DNA from: Pseudomonadota bacterium
GTDB lineage: Bacteria; Desulfobacterota; Desulfobulbia; Desulfobulbales; SURF-16
Assembly: GCA_018816555.1 (NCBI GenBank)
Contig: JAHIVT010000024.1
Span: 1 to 40,036, forward strand
Direction: 5' to 3'
Length of the DNA stretch: 40,036 nucleotides
A model generated the notes under the pieces. That model saw only the letters and a program-made list of their open reading frames with translations. It did not search any database and had not been told where the DNA came from. Made by a program: the position numbers and the translations under genes. Below are positions 7,577 to 13,901 of the stretch, one piece after another; the first letter of the stretch is position 1; every line of letters starts with the position of its first letter.

Positions 7577-7661
7577 TGTTGTTTCCTCCTTTTTGCTGTG
7601 GAAGGGAAACAACAATGCGCCCTTGCGGGAGCAGAAAGTTGTTTCGCTCCCGATTGATGGG
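7577..7661 (-). promoter_or_regulatory. Structured leader of the Rad52-like gene (copy 8, clearest)
   Basis: The hairpin CGGGAGC/GCUCCCG (7626-7652, with outer CCC/GGG to 7620-7661) has a 13-base loop containing GAAACAAC (7638-7645). The following strand, CAUUGUUGUUUCC (7605-7617), is perfectly complementary over 13 nt to GGAAACAACAAUG (7574-7586), which includes the start codon. The same strand is perfectly complementary over 8 nt to the hairpin loop, which would form a pseudoknot and free the start. Confidence 0.8.
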
Positions 7662-7712
7662 GTAGATGGATTTACAATGAAAAATAGAGAAACGCCTGAC
7701 GAACATTGAAGT

Positions 7713-7907
7713 TCACATCGGCCGTGTAAATACAATACTGCTAGGGATTAAACCTGGGACAACAGCGTTTATAAGAATAGGGGGAAAAGAATAAAAGAAA
7801 AGATGAAGCAGCCACGCGAGAAAATATGGAGGATCAGGTTCGCATCCGCGATTAAACCTGTACGCACCAATATCTGCGAGGCCGTGGTACCTGGAATTCA
7901 AGAACAC
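7713..7907 (-). pseudogene. Possible transposase C-terminal remnant
   Basis: A 64-codon frame contains RYHGLADIGAYRFNRGCE, reminiscent of the C-terminus of IS1595-type transposases (…HG…YRFNRRF…). No upstream catalytic part, no terminal repeats and no convincing start were found. It may be chance. Its position at the edge of the element backbone is what makes a remnant plausible. Confidence 0.25.
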
Positions 7908-7967
7908 AGAAAATGTGTTCAGCTAAACCCTTGAAAGGGATATCTCATTGTGAAATGAGCCGGAATA

Positions 7968-8282
7968 ATGACCTTATTCTTATACGTTACGGTGGAAAAG
8001 GCAAGGGGAAAATTCCAAGGTTGCAAATCTGACTGTTGGAAATCTGGCAAGTCTATGGTCGGCTTTCCAAAACCATCGCCAATGTACTACCACAGTCATC
8101 CCCACACCTTCGAGCACGACCATGAGCATACCCACCATGGCGACGGTTCCGCCCATGCCGATAAGCATGAACTGAATGGTTCCACCCCGCATCAACATGA
8201 CCATGCGGACCATGACAAAGAAGCCCAAGATCACAAAGCACTCGTGAACCATTCCACTCACCCTGTTATCGGCTCTAATTAA
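7968..8282 (+). CDS. Histidine-rich ORF, possible metal-binding protein or remnant
   Basis: This is a 104-codon frame. From the internal ATG at about 8083 it is extremely rich in His and Asp/Glu (SHPHTFEHDHEHTHHGDG and HQHDHADHD). Such tracts are typical of nickel- or zinc-storing N- or C-terminal segments (HypB, CooJ, SlyD-like and small His-rich proteins). The first 35 codons look non-specific, and no good ribosome binding site precedes 7968, 8055 or 8083, so the true start is uncertain. The opposite strand also has an open hydrophobic frame here, but His/Asp-rich composition favours this strand. It stands alone between the element backbone and nrdG. Confidence 0.4.
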   Translation: MTLFLYVTVEKARGKFQGCKSDCWKSGKSMVGFPKPSPMYYHSHPHTFEHDHEHTHHGDGSAHADKHELNGSTPHQHDHADHDKEAQDHKALVNHSTHPVIGSN

Positions 8283-8298
8283 GAGTTCGGAGAGTAAC

Positions 8299-8424
8299 AT
8301 GGGGTTGGAAGAAGAACTGAGAATCAAGACCTGTGTTGGTCGGCCTCATAGTAGAACGTCAGATTTTTTGCAAAAGTTCGGAAGAGATAACCCAAAGAAT
8401 ATTACGCCCCCGCAAAACAGGTAG
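8299..8424 (+). CDS. Small ORF, 41 residues, unknown
   Basis: The ORF opens with ATG 4 nt after GGAGAG and encodes a basic peptide beginning MGLEEELRIKTCVGRPHSR. It has no recognised homologue and lies in a low-coding junction region after the His-rich ORF. It is kept only because of its ribosome binding site; it may be chance. Confidence 0.2.
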   Translation: MGLEEELRIKTCVGRPHSRTSDFLQKFGRDNPKNITPPQNR

Positions 8425-8482
8425 ACCCAGGAAAAACTAGAATTATGCCCCCTGATAATAATATTTTAGGAGGATCGATCAA

Positions 8483-8539
8483 ATGAACAAAATGGCGCCA
8501 TGCTCACAGAGCCTGCCGCAAGGTCGAATCAAAAGCTGA
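8483..8539 (+). pseudogene. Cut-off gene start with strong ribosome binding site
   Basis: TTAGGAGG lies 9 nt before ATG AAC AAA ATG, an unusually good translation start in AT-rich sequence. After only about six codons the frame enters the 3' end of nrdG on the other strand and stops at 8539 after 18 codons. This looks like the 5' stub of a gene whose body was replaced when the nrd segment was joined here. Confidence 0.35.
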
Positions 8540-9121
8540 GGCGGAAATGAAAGGCTGGACTCGATGCGCTGAGCCTGGCGGCACCAACTCCAGCACCGCC
8601 CTCAGATCTTCATCTGTAAGCAGCGGCCGGACATGGGTGGTGCGAAAGTGATGAGGAACACCGCTGCCGGCAATAAGGGCGATAGCGCTGCTGATATTCT
8701 CGGCAGCGCCGGCCTTGCCGGCCAGGAGCTCATAGCGCGCCAGGGGGGCCTTGATATCCATGGCGATAAAATCAACCAGCTGCCCCTCAATAAGATCGTG
8801 GATTACCTGGGGACGGCTGCCGTTGGTATCAAGCTTGACGGCAAAGCCCATCTCCTTGAGGTGCCGGCAGAACCCTGGAAGGGCCTCTTGCAGGGTGGGC
8901 TCACCGCCGCTGACTACAACACCGCCCAATAAGCCCTGGCGCGTCTCCAGAAAGGCAAAAAAATCGCGACTGCTCAACAGCTCCGCCGCAGGCCGCTGGC
9001 CAAGGAGCGTGCCGTTATGACAGAAAGGGCAGCGGAAATTACAGCCCTGGCTGAAAACAATGGCAGCTGGCCGACCGGGAAAATCACTGGCGGTAAAGGG
9101 TTCAAAACCTCCAAGACGCAT
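8504..9121 (-). CDS. nrdG: Anaerobic ribonucleotide reductase activating protein (radical SAM)
   Basis: This encodes 205 residues. The radical SAM motif CNFRCPFC (Cys27, 31, 34; CX3CX2C) follows 'FSQGC', and SGGEPTLQ is the SAM-binding GGE motif. Length and layout fit the NrdG activase that installs the glycyl radical on NrdD, of the longer YjjW/PflA-like subtype frequent in anaerobes. The gene starts 9 nt after nrdD ends, so they form an operon under the cobalamin riboswitch upstream of nrdD. The last 36 bases overlap the cut-off ORF on the other strand. ATG at 9121 is used. Confidence 0.92.
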   Translation of the reverse strand: MRLGGFEPFTASDFPGRPAAIVFSQGCNFRCPFCHNGTLLGQRPAAELLSSRDFFAFLETRQGLLGGVVVSGGEPTLQEALPGFCRHLKEMGFAVKLDTNGSRPQVIHDLIEGQLVDFIAMDIKAPLARYELLAGKAGAAENISSAIALIAGSGVPHHFRTTHVRPLLTDEDLRAVLELVPPGSAHRVQPFISASAFDSTLRQAL

Positions 9122-9130
9122 ACTCCCCCC

Positions 9131-11248
9131 TTACACAGTAAACCTGCTGCGCAGGACAAACTCGGCTTTCTTGCCCTCGTTCCACTGGCTGACCGGCCGC
9201 AGGTAGCCCACCACCCGCGAATATATCTCGGTTGACCTCTGGCAGTGAGGACAGATTTCCGGCTCACCCTGGAGATATCCATGCTCTGGGCAGATGGCAA
9301 AGGAGGGGGAGACGGTGAAATAGGGCAGTCTATAGCGGGAACAAACCGTGCGGACAAAGGCCTTGACCGCGCCAGGATCCGGTGCCGCTTCGCCGAGATA
9401 GGCATGGAGCACCGTGCCGCCGGTGTAACGGGCCTGCAGGTCGTCCTGCAGATCAAGGACCTCAAATACATCCCTGGAATAATTAACCGGCAGCTGGGTT
9501 GAGTTTGAGTAGATTGGGGTCGCCTTCGCATCCGGGCAGACAAGACAGGTCCTCATCTCGGGAAAACGCTTGCCATCCAGGAGAGCCAGGCGGAAACCGG
9601 TGCCTTCGGCCGGGGTGGCCTCCAGATTATACAGATGGCCGCTCTCTTCCTGAAACTCAGCAAGACGAAGGCGCATATGGTCAAGGACCTTGGCGGCAAA
9701 ACTGCGCCCGGCCTCGGTGCCGATATCTATCCCCAGAAGGTTGAGACAGGCCTCGTTGGTGCCGATCAGACCGATGGTTGAGAAATGGTTGTCCCAGAAA
9801 CGGCCAAACCGCTCCCTGACCTTCCGCAGATAGAAACGGGTGTAGGGATAGAGGCCTTTGTCAGTGAGATTCTCCAGAACCTTGCGTTTAGTTTCCAGGC
9901 TGGCCCGGGAAAGCTCCATCAGGGCATCAAGACGCTGGAAAAAATCGGCCTCGCCAGCGGCCTGAAAACCAAGGGCCGCCATATTGATGGTCACCACACC
10001 GATGGAGCCGGTGAGGGGGTTGGCGCCAAAGAGACCGCCCCCCCTTTTTTCCAGCTGCCTGGTGTCAAGACGCAAACGGCAGCACATGGAGCGGGCATCA
10101 TCCGGGCTCATATCGGAATTAACGAAATTGGCGAAATAGGGGATGCCGTAACGGGCTGTCACCTCCCAGAGCTTGGCAAGGCCCTCGGTATCCCAGTCGA
10201 AATCAGCGGTGATATTATAGGTGGGGATGGGAAAGGTAAAGACACGACCCTTGGCATCGCCCTCACTCAGTACCTCCAGGAAGGCAACATTGAAAATATC
10301 CATCTCTGCCTGATAATCGCCGTACACCTGGCCCTGCTCCTCGCCACCTATGAGTACCGGCTGATCGCGATAGGCCGCCGGCGCCTGCAGATCCATGGTC
10401 AGGTTGGTAAAAGGGGTCTGGAAACCAACCCTGGTGGGAACGTTGAGGTTGAAGATAAACTCTTGGAGGGCCTGCTTAACCTCCCGAAAGTTGAGGTTGT
10501 CATATCTGATGTAGGGGGCCAGCAGGGTATCAAAGCTGGAAAAGGCCTGAGCCCCGGCCGCCTCACCCTGCAGGGTGTAAAAAAAATTGACTACCTGGCC
10601 CAGGGCACTTCTGAAATGACGGGCCGGGGCTGATTCCGCCTTGCCAGGCGCACCTGTGAAACCGGTGCGCAGGAGGTCCTGGAGATCCCAACCCACACAA
10701 TAGACAGAGAGCAAACCCAGGTCGTGGATGTGGAGGTCGCCCTCCTCATGAGCCCGGCGCACCTCAGGACTGTAAATCTTGTTAAGCCAGTACGTCTTGC
10801 TCACAGAGCTTGCGATGTAGTTATTGAGGCCCTGGAGGGAGTAGGCCATATTGGAGTTTTCCTGAACCTGCCAGTCCAGGCGCTGGAGATAGTTGTCAAT
10901 CATATCGACATCGGCCTTGGCCACCATGGCCCGAATGCGGGCATGCTGATCGCGGTAGATGATATAGGCCTTAGCCGTCTTCTTATAGGGAGAGGAGAGC
11001 AGCACCTCCTCCACCAGGTCCTGGATATCCTCTACGTTGGGGGGCTCAGGCCCAAAGAGATTCTGGGCCAGGGTCAAGACACGAATCGTGAGGCGCCGGG
11101 CCTCAGGCTCCTCAAATTCGCCGCTGGCCCTGCCAGCCTTCAGGATGGCCTTGCTGATCTTCGTGGCCTCAAAGGGTACCAGGCGTTGATCACGTTTTTT
11201 TATAGAGGCAAACAGGGCTTCAGAGACGACTACAGATGACTGGGGCAT
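9131..11248 (-). CDS. nrdD: Anaerobic (class III) ribonucleoside-triphosphate reductase
   Basis: This encodes 705 residues. The N-terminal ATP-cone (RLVPFEATKISKAILKAG, about residues 20-100) senses ATP/dATP. The body contains class III landmarks such as HDLGLLSVYCVGWDL and NLTMDLQAP. Near the C-terminus there are CxxC-type zinc cysteines (CPEHG, CPHC) and then the glycyl radical site in SRVVGYLRPVSQWNEGK. It makes dNTPs from NTPs without oxygen and needs NrdG, encoded next. The start is taken as ATG 11248, which has AAGGAG 6 nt upstream; a GTG codon directly before it is less well spaced. Expression is very likely shut off by cobalamin through the riboswitch, which implies a B12-dependent class II enzyme elsewhere in the genome. 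Confidence 0.95.
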   Translation of the reverse strand: MPQSSVVVSEALFASIKKRDQRLVPFEATKISKAILKAGRASGEFEEPEARRLTIRVLTLAQNLFGPEPPNVEDIQDLVEEVLLSSPYKKTAKAYIIYRDQHARIRAMVAKADVDMIDNYLQRLDWQVQENSNMAYSLQGLNNYIASSVSKTYWLNKIYSPEVRRAHEEGDLHIHDLGLLSVYCVGWDLQDLLRTGFTGAPGKAESAPARHFRSALGQVVNFFYTLQGEAAGAQAFSSFDTLLAPYIRYDNLNFREVKQALQEFIFNLNVPTRVGFQTPFTNLTMDLQAPAAYRDQPVLIGGEEQGQVYGDYQAEMDIFNVAFLEVLSEGDAKGRVFTFPIPTYNITADFDWDTEGLAKLWEVTARYGIPYFANFVNSDMSPDDARSMCCRLRLDTRQLEKRGGGLFGANPLTGSIGVVTINMAALGFQAAGEADFFQRLDALMELSRASLETKRKVLENLTDKGLYPYTRFYLRKVRERFGRFWDNHFSTIGLIGTNEACLNLLGIDIGTEAGRSFAAKVLDHMRLRLAEFQEESGHLYNLEATPAEGTGFRLALLDGKRFPEMRTCLVCPDAKATPIYSNSTQLPVNYSRDVFEVLDLQDDLQARYTGGTVLHAYLGEAAPDPGAVKAFVRTVCSRYRLPYFTVSPSFAICPEHGYLQGEPEICPHCQRSTEIYSRVVGYLRPVSQWNEGKKAEFVLRSRFTV

Positions 11249-11304
11249 CACTCTCTCCTTTCCACGCGGGGATGTGAGTTATAAAAGTGGGTGGCCCATG
11301 GAAT

Positions 11305-11490
11305 TTTCAACCATGGCATCGGCAGGTCTTCGGACTCCCAGGCACTGACCAAAATCCTACTGACCACGGCTTCCCAGTCATTGACCAGTGCCTGATGTGG
11401 CGTTCGTTCCTGATTACCGCTGCGGGACAGTTCCGGACTTGCACCGGATTCCCTCTTGCCTCACCCCCCGGAAAACCCAGGCGGCGAACC
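11305..11490 (-). promoter_or_regulatory. Cobalamin riboswitch upstream of nrdDG
   Basis: On the minus strand the conserved pieces appear in order: GGGAATCCGGTGCAAGTCCGG, then CTGTCCCGCAGCGGTAA, then CATCAGGCACTGG, GACTGGGAAGCCGTGG and GAGTCCGAAGACCTGCC at 11321-11337. These match the known cobalamin aptamer (B12 box region, J6/3 and the P3-P6 core). The aptamer lies about 70-240 nt before the nrdD start, so ligand binding probably blocks transcription or translation of nrdDG. Confidence 0.93.
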
Positions 11491-11499
11491 GACAAAAAC

Positions 11500-11529
11500 A
11501 CTATATGTGGTATGGCAACAAAAAGTCAA
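11500..11529 (-). promoter_or_regulatory. Likely sigma70-type promoter of nrdDG
   Basis: In minus-strand sense TTGACT (11524-11529) is followed after 18 bases by TATAGT (11500-11505). Both hexamers differ by one base from consensus, and the start point would fall just ahead of the riboswitch. Confidence 0.65.
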
Positions 11530-11646
11530 TACAAAATACGGTCACTGTTGACCATTCCGTTGGCTGATAATGGGAAAAGAAAATGGGAATTCCCTTTTGC
11601 AGTTGTCATGGCGCTTCTGAAAAGCAGGGAATCGACATAGTCGAGC

Positions 11647-11789
11647 GTCTCAGAAAACGGAAGTTATAGCACGTTAGAGTTGACGTATGGCTTGCTTGGA
11701 TGGCAGGTTCTCATCTGGCGATGTGCCAACCACCTGAAATATAAGAGATATATTTCCCATAGCGGGCCCCGCGATCCGTTTTCTGAGAC
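11647..11789. repeat. 15-bp perfect inverted repeats flanking 113 bp
   Basis: GTCTCAGAAAACGGA (11647-11661) recurs exactly as its reverse complement at 11775-11789. The internal 113 bp is non-coding. The layout fits a small non-autonomous element or the fused ends of a lost insertion sequence. The flanks (GAGC / TACC) show no target duplication. Confidence 0.6.
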
Positions 11790-11863
11790 TACCATAAGCT
11801 GAAATGTTGAAGGTTGCCTCCCTGTTTCCGCCCCCGCCGCAACAATCACACTTTTTTTATTTT

Positions 11864-11930
11864 CGTGCTACATAATCCTTGAAAAATATTCCCGCCTATT
11901 ATAGTGTTACTGTTCTATTTTTCGTGTTAC
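11864..11930 (+). promoter_or_regulatory. GTGTTAC repeats upstream of the TonB/ABC operon
   Basis: GTGTTAC occurs at 11904-11910 and again at 11924-11930 with a 13-base spacer; a variant GTGCTAC lies at 11864-11870. The half-site and spacer match the NikR-like operator found at 25911-25937, but here the two copies point the same way. A metal-responsive site is possible; the direct orientation argues against a standard NikR dimer site. Confidence 0.35.
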
Positions 11931-12213
11931 CCATAACAACTCGTTTATTTGGAATATTTTCGTTTTCGCTTTTCTGTTCCGCCCGATCGTGCAGCGATTT
12001 CTCACAAGCGACGTAATTGAGAACATGAGGAAGGCCGGCACATTGACTGGCTGCAGGAGATGCCTGCCCGGCACAGCAACAGGCTGGTGGTGGTCAAGAC
12101 AGACGGCCGACGCCGAGCGGCTCAGCCGGGCAACGGAAAAGGATTTCTGATGGCGGTCATTACCTGGGAATCGTCATTCTTGAACGGTAAAACCACTACA
12201 GGAGATTTGAATC

Positions 12214-12639
12214 ATGGAATGGCTTCAGGCTGCCGTCGACTACGGCATCATTGGCTTGCTCATCGTGCTCTCGGCTGTTGCCGTGGCCGTGGGCATCGAG
12301 CGGTACCGGTATCTGAAGGAATGCGACGCCGGGGCATTCAAGAACAAGAAAGATCTGGAGCTGGCGCTCACCAGGAAGATGCACTTCATCGCCACCATCG
12401 GCAGCAACGCCCCCTATATCGGGCTGCTTGGCACCGTGCTCGGCATCATGCAAACCTTTTATGTCATGGGCCGGGACGGCATGATGGACACCGGCAAGAT
12501 CATGACTGGACTGGCGCTGGCGTTGAAAGCAACCGCCGTGGGGCTCCTTGTCGCCATCCCGGCCATCACCATGTACAACCTCCTCATGCGCAAGGCCAGG
12601 GAAATCATGCTGGAGTGGGAGAGCCGTCATGGAGGATAA
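12214..12639 (+). CDS. exbB: ExbB/TolQ-family proton channel subunit
   Basis: This encodes 141 residues, short for ExbB. The first helix spans about residues 10-27. The conserved block IATIGSNAPYIGLLGTVLGIM and then GLALALKATAVGLLVAIPAI correspond to the second and third membrane helices and the pore-lining Thr residues of ExbB/TolQ/MotA proteins. With ExbD it uses the proton gradient to energise TonB. The compact form, lacking the long N-terminal helix of E. coli ExbB, is common in dedicated TonB clusters. The Shine-Dalgarno is CAGGAGA. Its 3' end overlaps exbD by 11 nt, showing tight coupling. Confidence 0.92.
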   Translation: MEWLQAAVDYGIIGLLIVLSAVAVAVGIERYRYLKECDAGAFKNKKDLELALTRKMHFIATIGSNAPYIGLLGTVLGIMQTFYVMGRDGMMDTGKIMTGLALALKATAVGLLVAIPAITMYNLLMRKAREIMLEWESRHGG

Positions 12640-13009
12640 GACCTTCGACACCATCAACGTTATCCCCTTTATCGACATCATGCTGGTGCTGCTGGTCATC
12701 GTGCTCACCACCTCGACCTTCATCGCCCGGGGCGTGATCCCGGTGGATCTGCCCCGGGCCGGCGCCGGGGAAACCGAGACCATCAAGAGTCAGACCATAG
12801 ACATCGATCGGAACGGCAGGATTTTTTTTAACGCCAAAGAGGTGGAAATCGCCGGATTGGTCTTCAGCCTGGCTGAGCTGCCCAGGGAGATGCCGATCCT
12901 GGTCCGCGCCGACCGGACACTGCCGCTTCAAGGCTTTGTCGAGGTGATGGAGGCGATCAAGAACGCCGGATTCCGGCGGGTCAGTCTGCAGACCGAGGAA
13001 CGGCCATGA
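12629..13009 (+). CDS. exbD: ExbD/TolR-family biopolymer transport protein
   Basis: This encodes 126 residues from the ATG at 12629 inside the end of exbB, with GGGAGAG upstream. It has a short cytoplasmic tail (MEDKTFDTINVIPFIDIMLV), then one membrane helix (LVLLVIVLTTSTFIA) carrying the essential Asp of ExbD/TolR (FIDIML). A periplasmic domain ends VEVMEAIKNAGFRRVSLQTEE, typical of the family. It partners ExbB and TonB encoded on either side; the tonB start overlaps its stop by 4 nt. Confidence 0.92.
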   Translation: MEDKTFDTINVIPFIDIMLVLLVIVLTTSTFIARGVIPVDLPRAGAGETETIKSQTIDIDRNGRIFFNAKEVEIAGLVFSLAELPREMPILVRADRTLPLQGFVEVMEAIKNAGFRRVSLQTEERP

Positions 13010-13809
13010 CCAGACAGGCCGAGGCCAATCTCATCTCCCTTCTGCTCCATGGGATTTTCATGGCGTCAGTTTTCGCCATGCCCCATCCGAGGATGGCGGA
13101 GAAGCCAGCCCTGGAACTCGATTTCTGCTTTGCGGCGGCGCCGCCCGCGGTTTCAGCACCTGCTGAACCGATGGCGGCCCTAACCTCCACGCCTGCAGAA
13201 AAGCCGCTCCCCCGGCCAACGCCGCCGCCGGTAGTGGAAAAACCAAAACCGGTCAAGCCTCCGGCCCGGTCATTGGTAAAAAGGACCATAGTCACCCAGC
13301 CGGATCTTCCCGAGGAAAAGCCACTGGTGCATGACAAACTGCAGACTGTGGCCCCTCTTCTCGCCGCGAAGGGACCGGCGGACGAAGAGGCGCCTCCGGC
13401 AAGCGCAGCAGCAGCGGCCCCGGGGCCGCCGACACCACCCGCCGACGCCAAAGCAGCCGGCCCTCCCGGCCCAACGGCCATTCAGGCAGCGCCAGCCCCC
13501 CTGCGCGATGTCCCCTTTGGACAAGACTCGGGCCCGGCGTTCGCCAAACGCGTTCCCCCAGAATACCCGCGGCAGGCGAGGCGCATGGGACGGCAGGGCA
13601 AGGTGGTGCTCCGCCTCACCATCGACGAGCGGGGAAGTCTCGCCGAAGCGAATATTGTGGAGAGCGGCGGCCCGGCGTTCGACGAGGCCTCGCTCAACGC
13701 GGTCCGGGCATCGAGCTATCGCCCGGCCATGGTGCATGATACCCCGGTTGCCAGCTCCGCCCTCCTCACCATCCAGTTTCAACTGGTTGCGAACAAGGAT
13801 GAGGGATGA
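13006..13809 (+). CDS. tonB: TonB-family energy transducer
   Basis: This encodes 267 residues. An N-terminal membrane anchor (about residues 8-25, with the SLLLH motif resembling the Ser-x3-His of TonB) is followed by a long Pro/Lys/Glu-rich periplasmic spacer (PLPRPTPPPVVEKPKPVKPP). The C-terminal TonB domain (VPPEYPRQARRMGRQGKVVL … FDEASLNAVRASSYRPA) binds TonB boxes of receptors. It spans the periplasm and passes energy from ExbBD to the receptor encoded next. The overlap ATGA with exbD marks the same operon. Confidence 0.93.
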   Translation: MTRQAEANLISLLLHGIFMASVFAMPHPRMAEKPALELDFCFAAAPPAVSAPAEPMAALTSTPAEKPLPRPTPPPVVEKPKPVKPPARSLVKRTIVTQPDLPEEKPLVHDKLQTVAPLLAAKGPADEEAPPASAAAAAPGPPTPPADAKAAGPPGPTAIQAAPAPLRDVPFGQDSGPAFAKRVPPEYPRQARRMGRQGKVVLRLTIDERGSLAEANIVESGGPAFDEASLNAVRASSYRPAMVHDTPVASSALLTIQFQLVANKDEG

Positions 13810-13901
13810 TGGCTGCGCTGAATATCAAGACATGGCATGGCCAGATTTTTAATCGTTTGAGTATTTAAACATTACATCGCCAAAAAAAGGAGAGAAAGGA
13901 A

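Larger units (their letters stand above)
11530..12213. other. Long intergenic region between nrdD and exbB
   Basis: No gene is supported over about 680 bases. The region holds a 15-bp inverted repeat pair (11647/11789), a T-rich stretch with GTGTTAC repeats (11864-11930) and, from about 12030 to 12200, a higher-G/C stretch open in the exbB-proximal direction that may be an old gene fragment (DWLQEMPARHSNRL is readable). The exbB promoter should lie here but no clear -35/-10 pair stands out. Confidence 0.5.

Noticed and set aside
8053-8327. Hydrophobic minus-strand frame opposite the His-rich ORF
   Set aside because: Its Val/Met/Gly-rich run is the mirror of His/Asp codons on the plus strand; no start site or family support.
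11647-11789. Complete insertion sequence
   Set aside because: Only 113 bp lie between the repeats, with no transposase and no target duplication.
12060-12737. Plus-strand frame overlapping the start of exbB
   Set aside because: It runs out of frame through exbB, which has clear homology. The part before 12200 may be an old gene fragment but cannot be supported.
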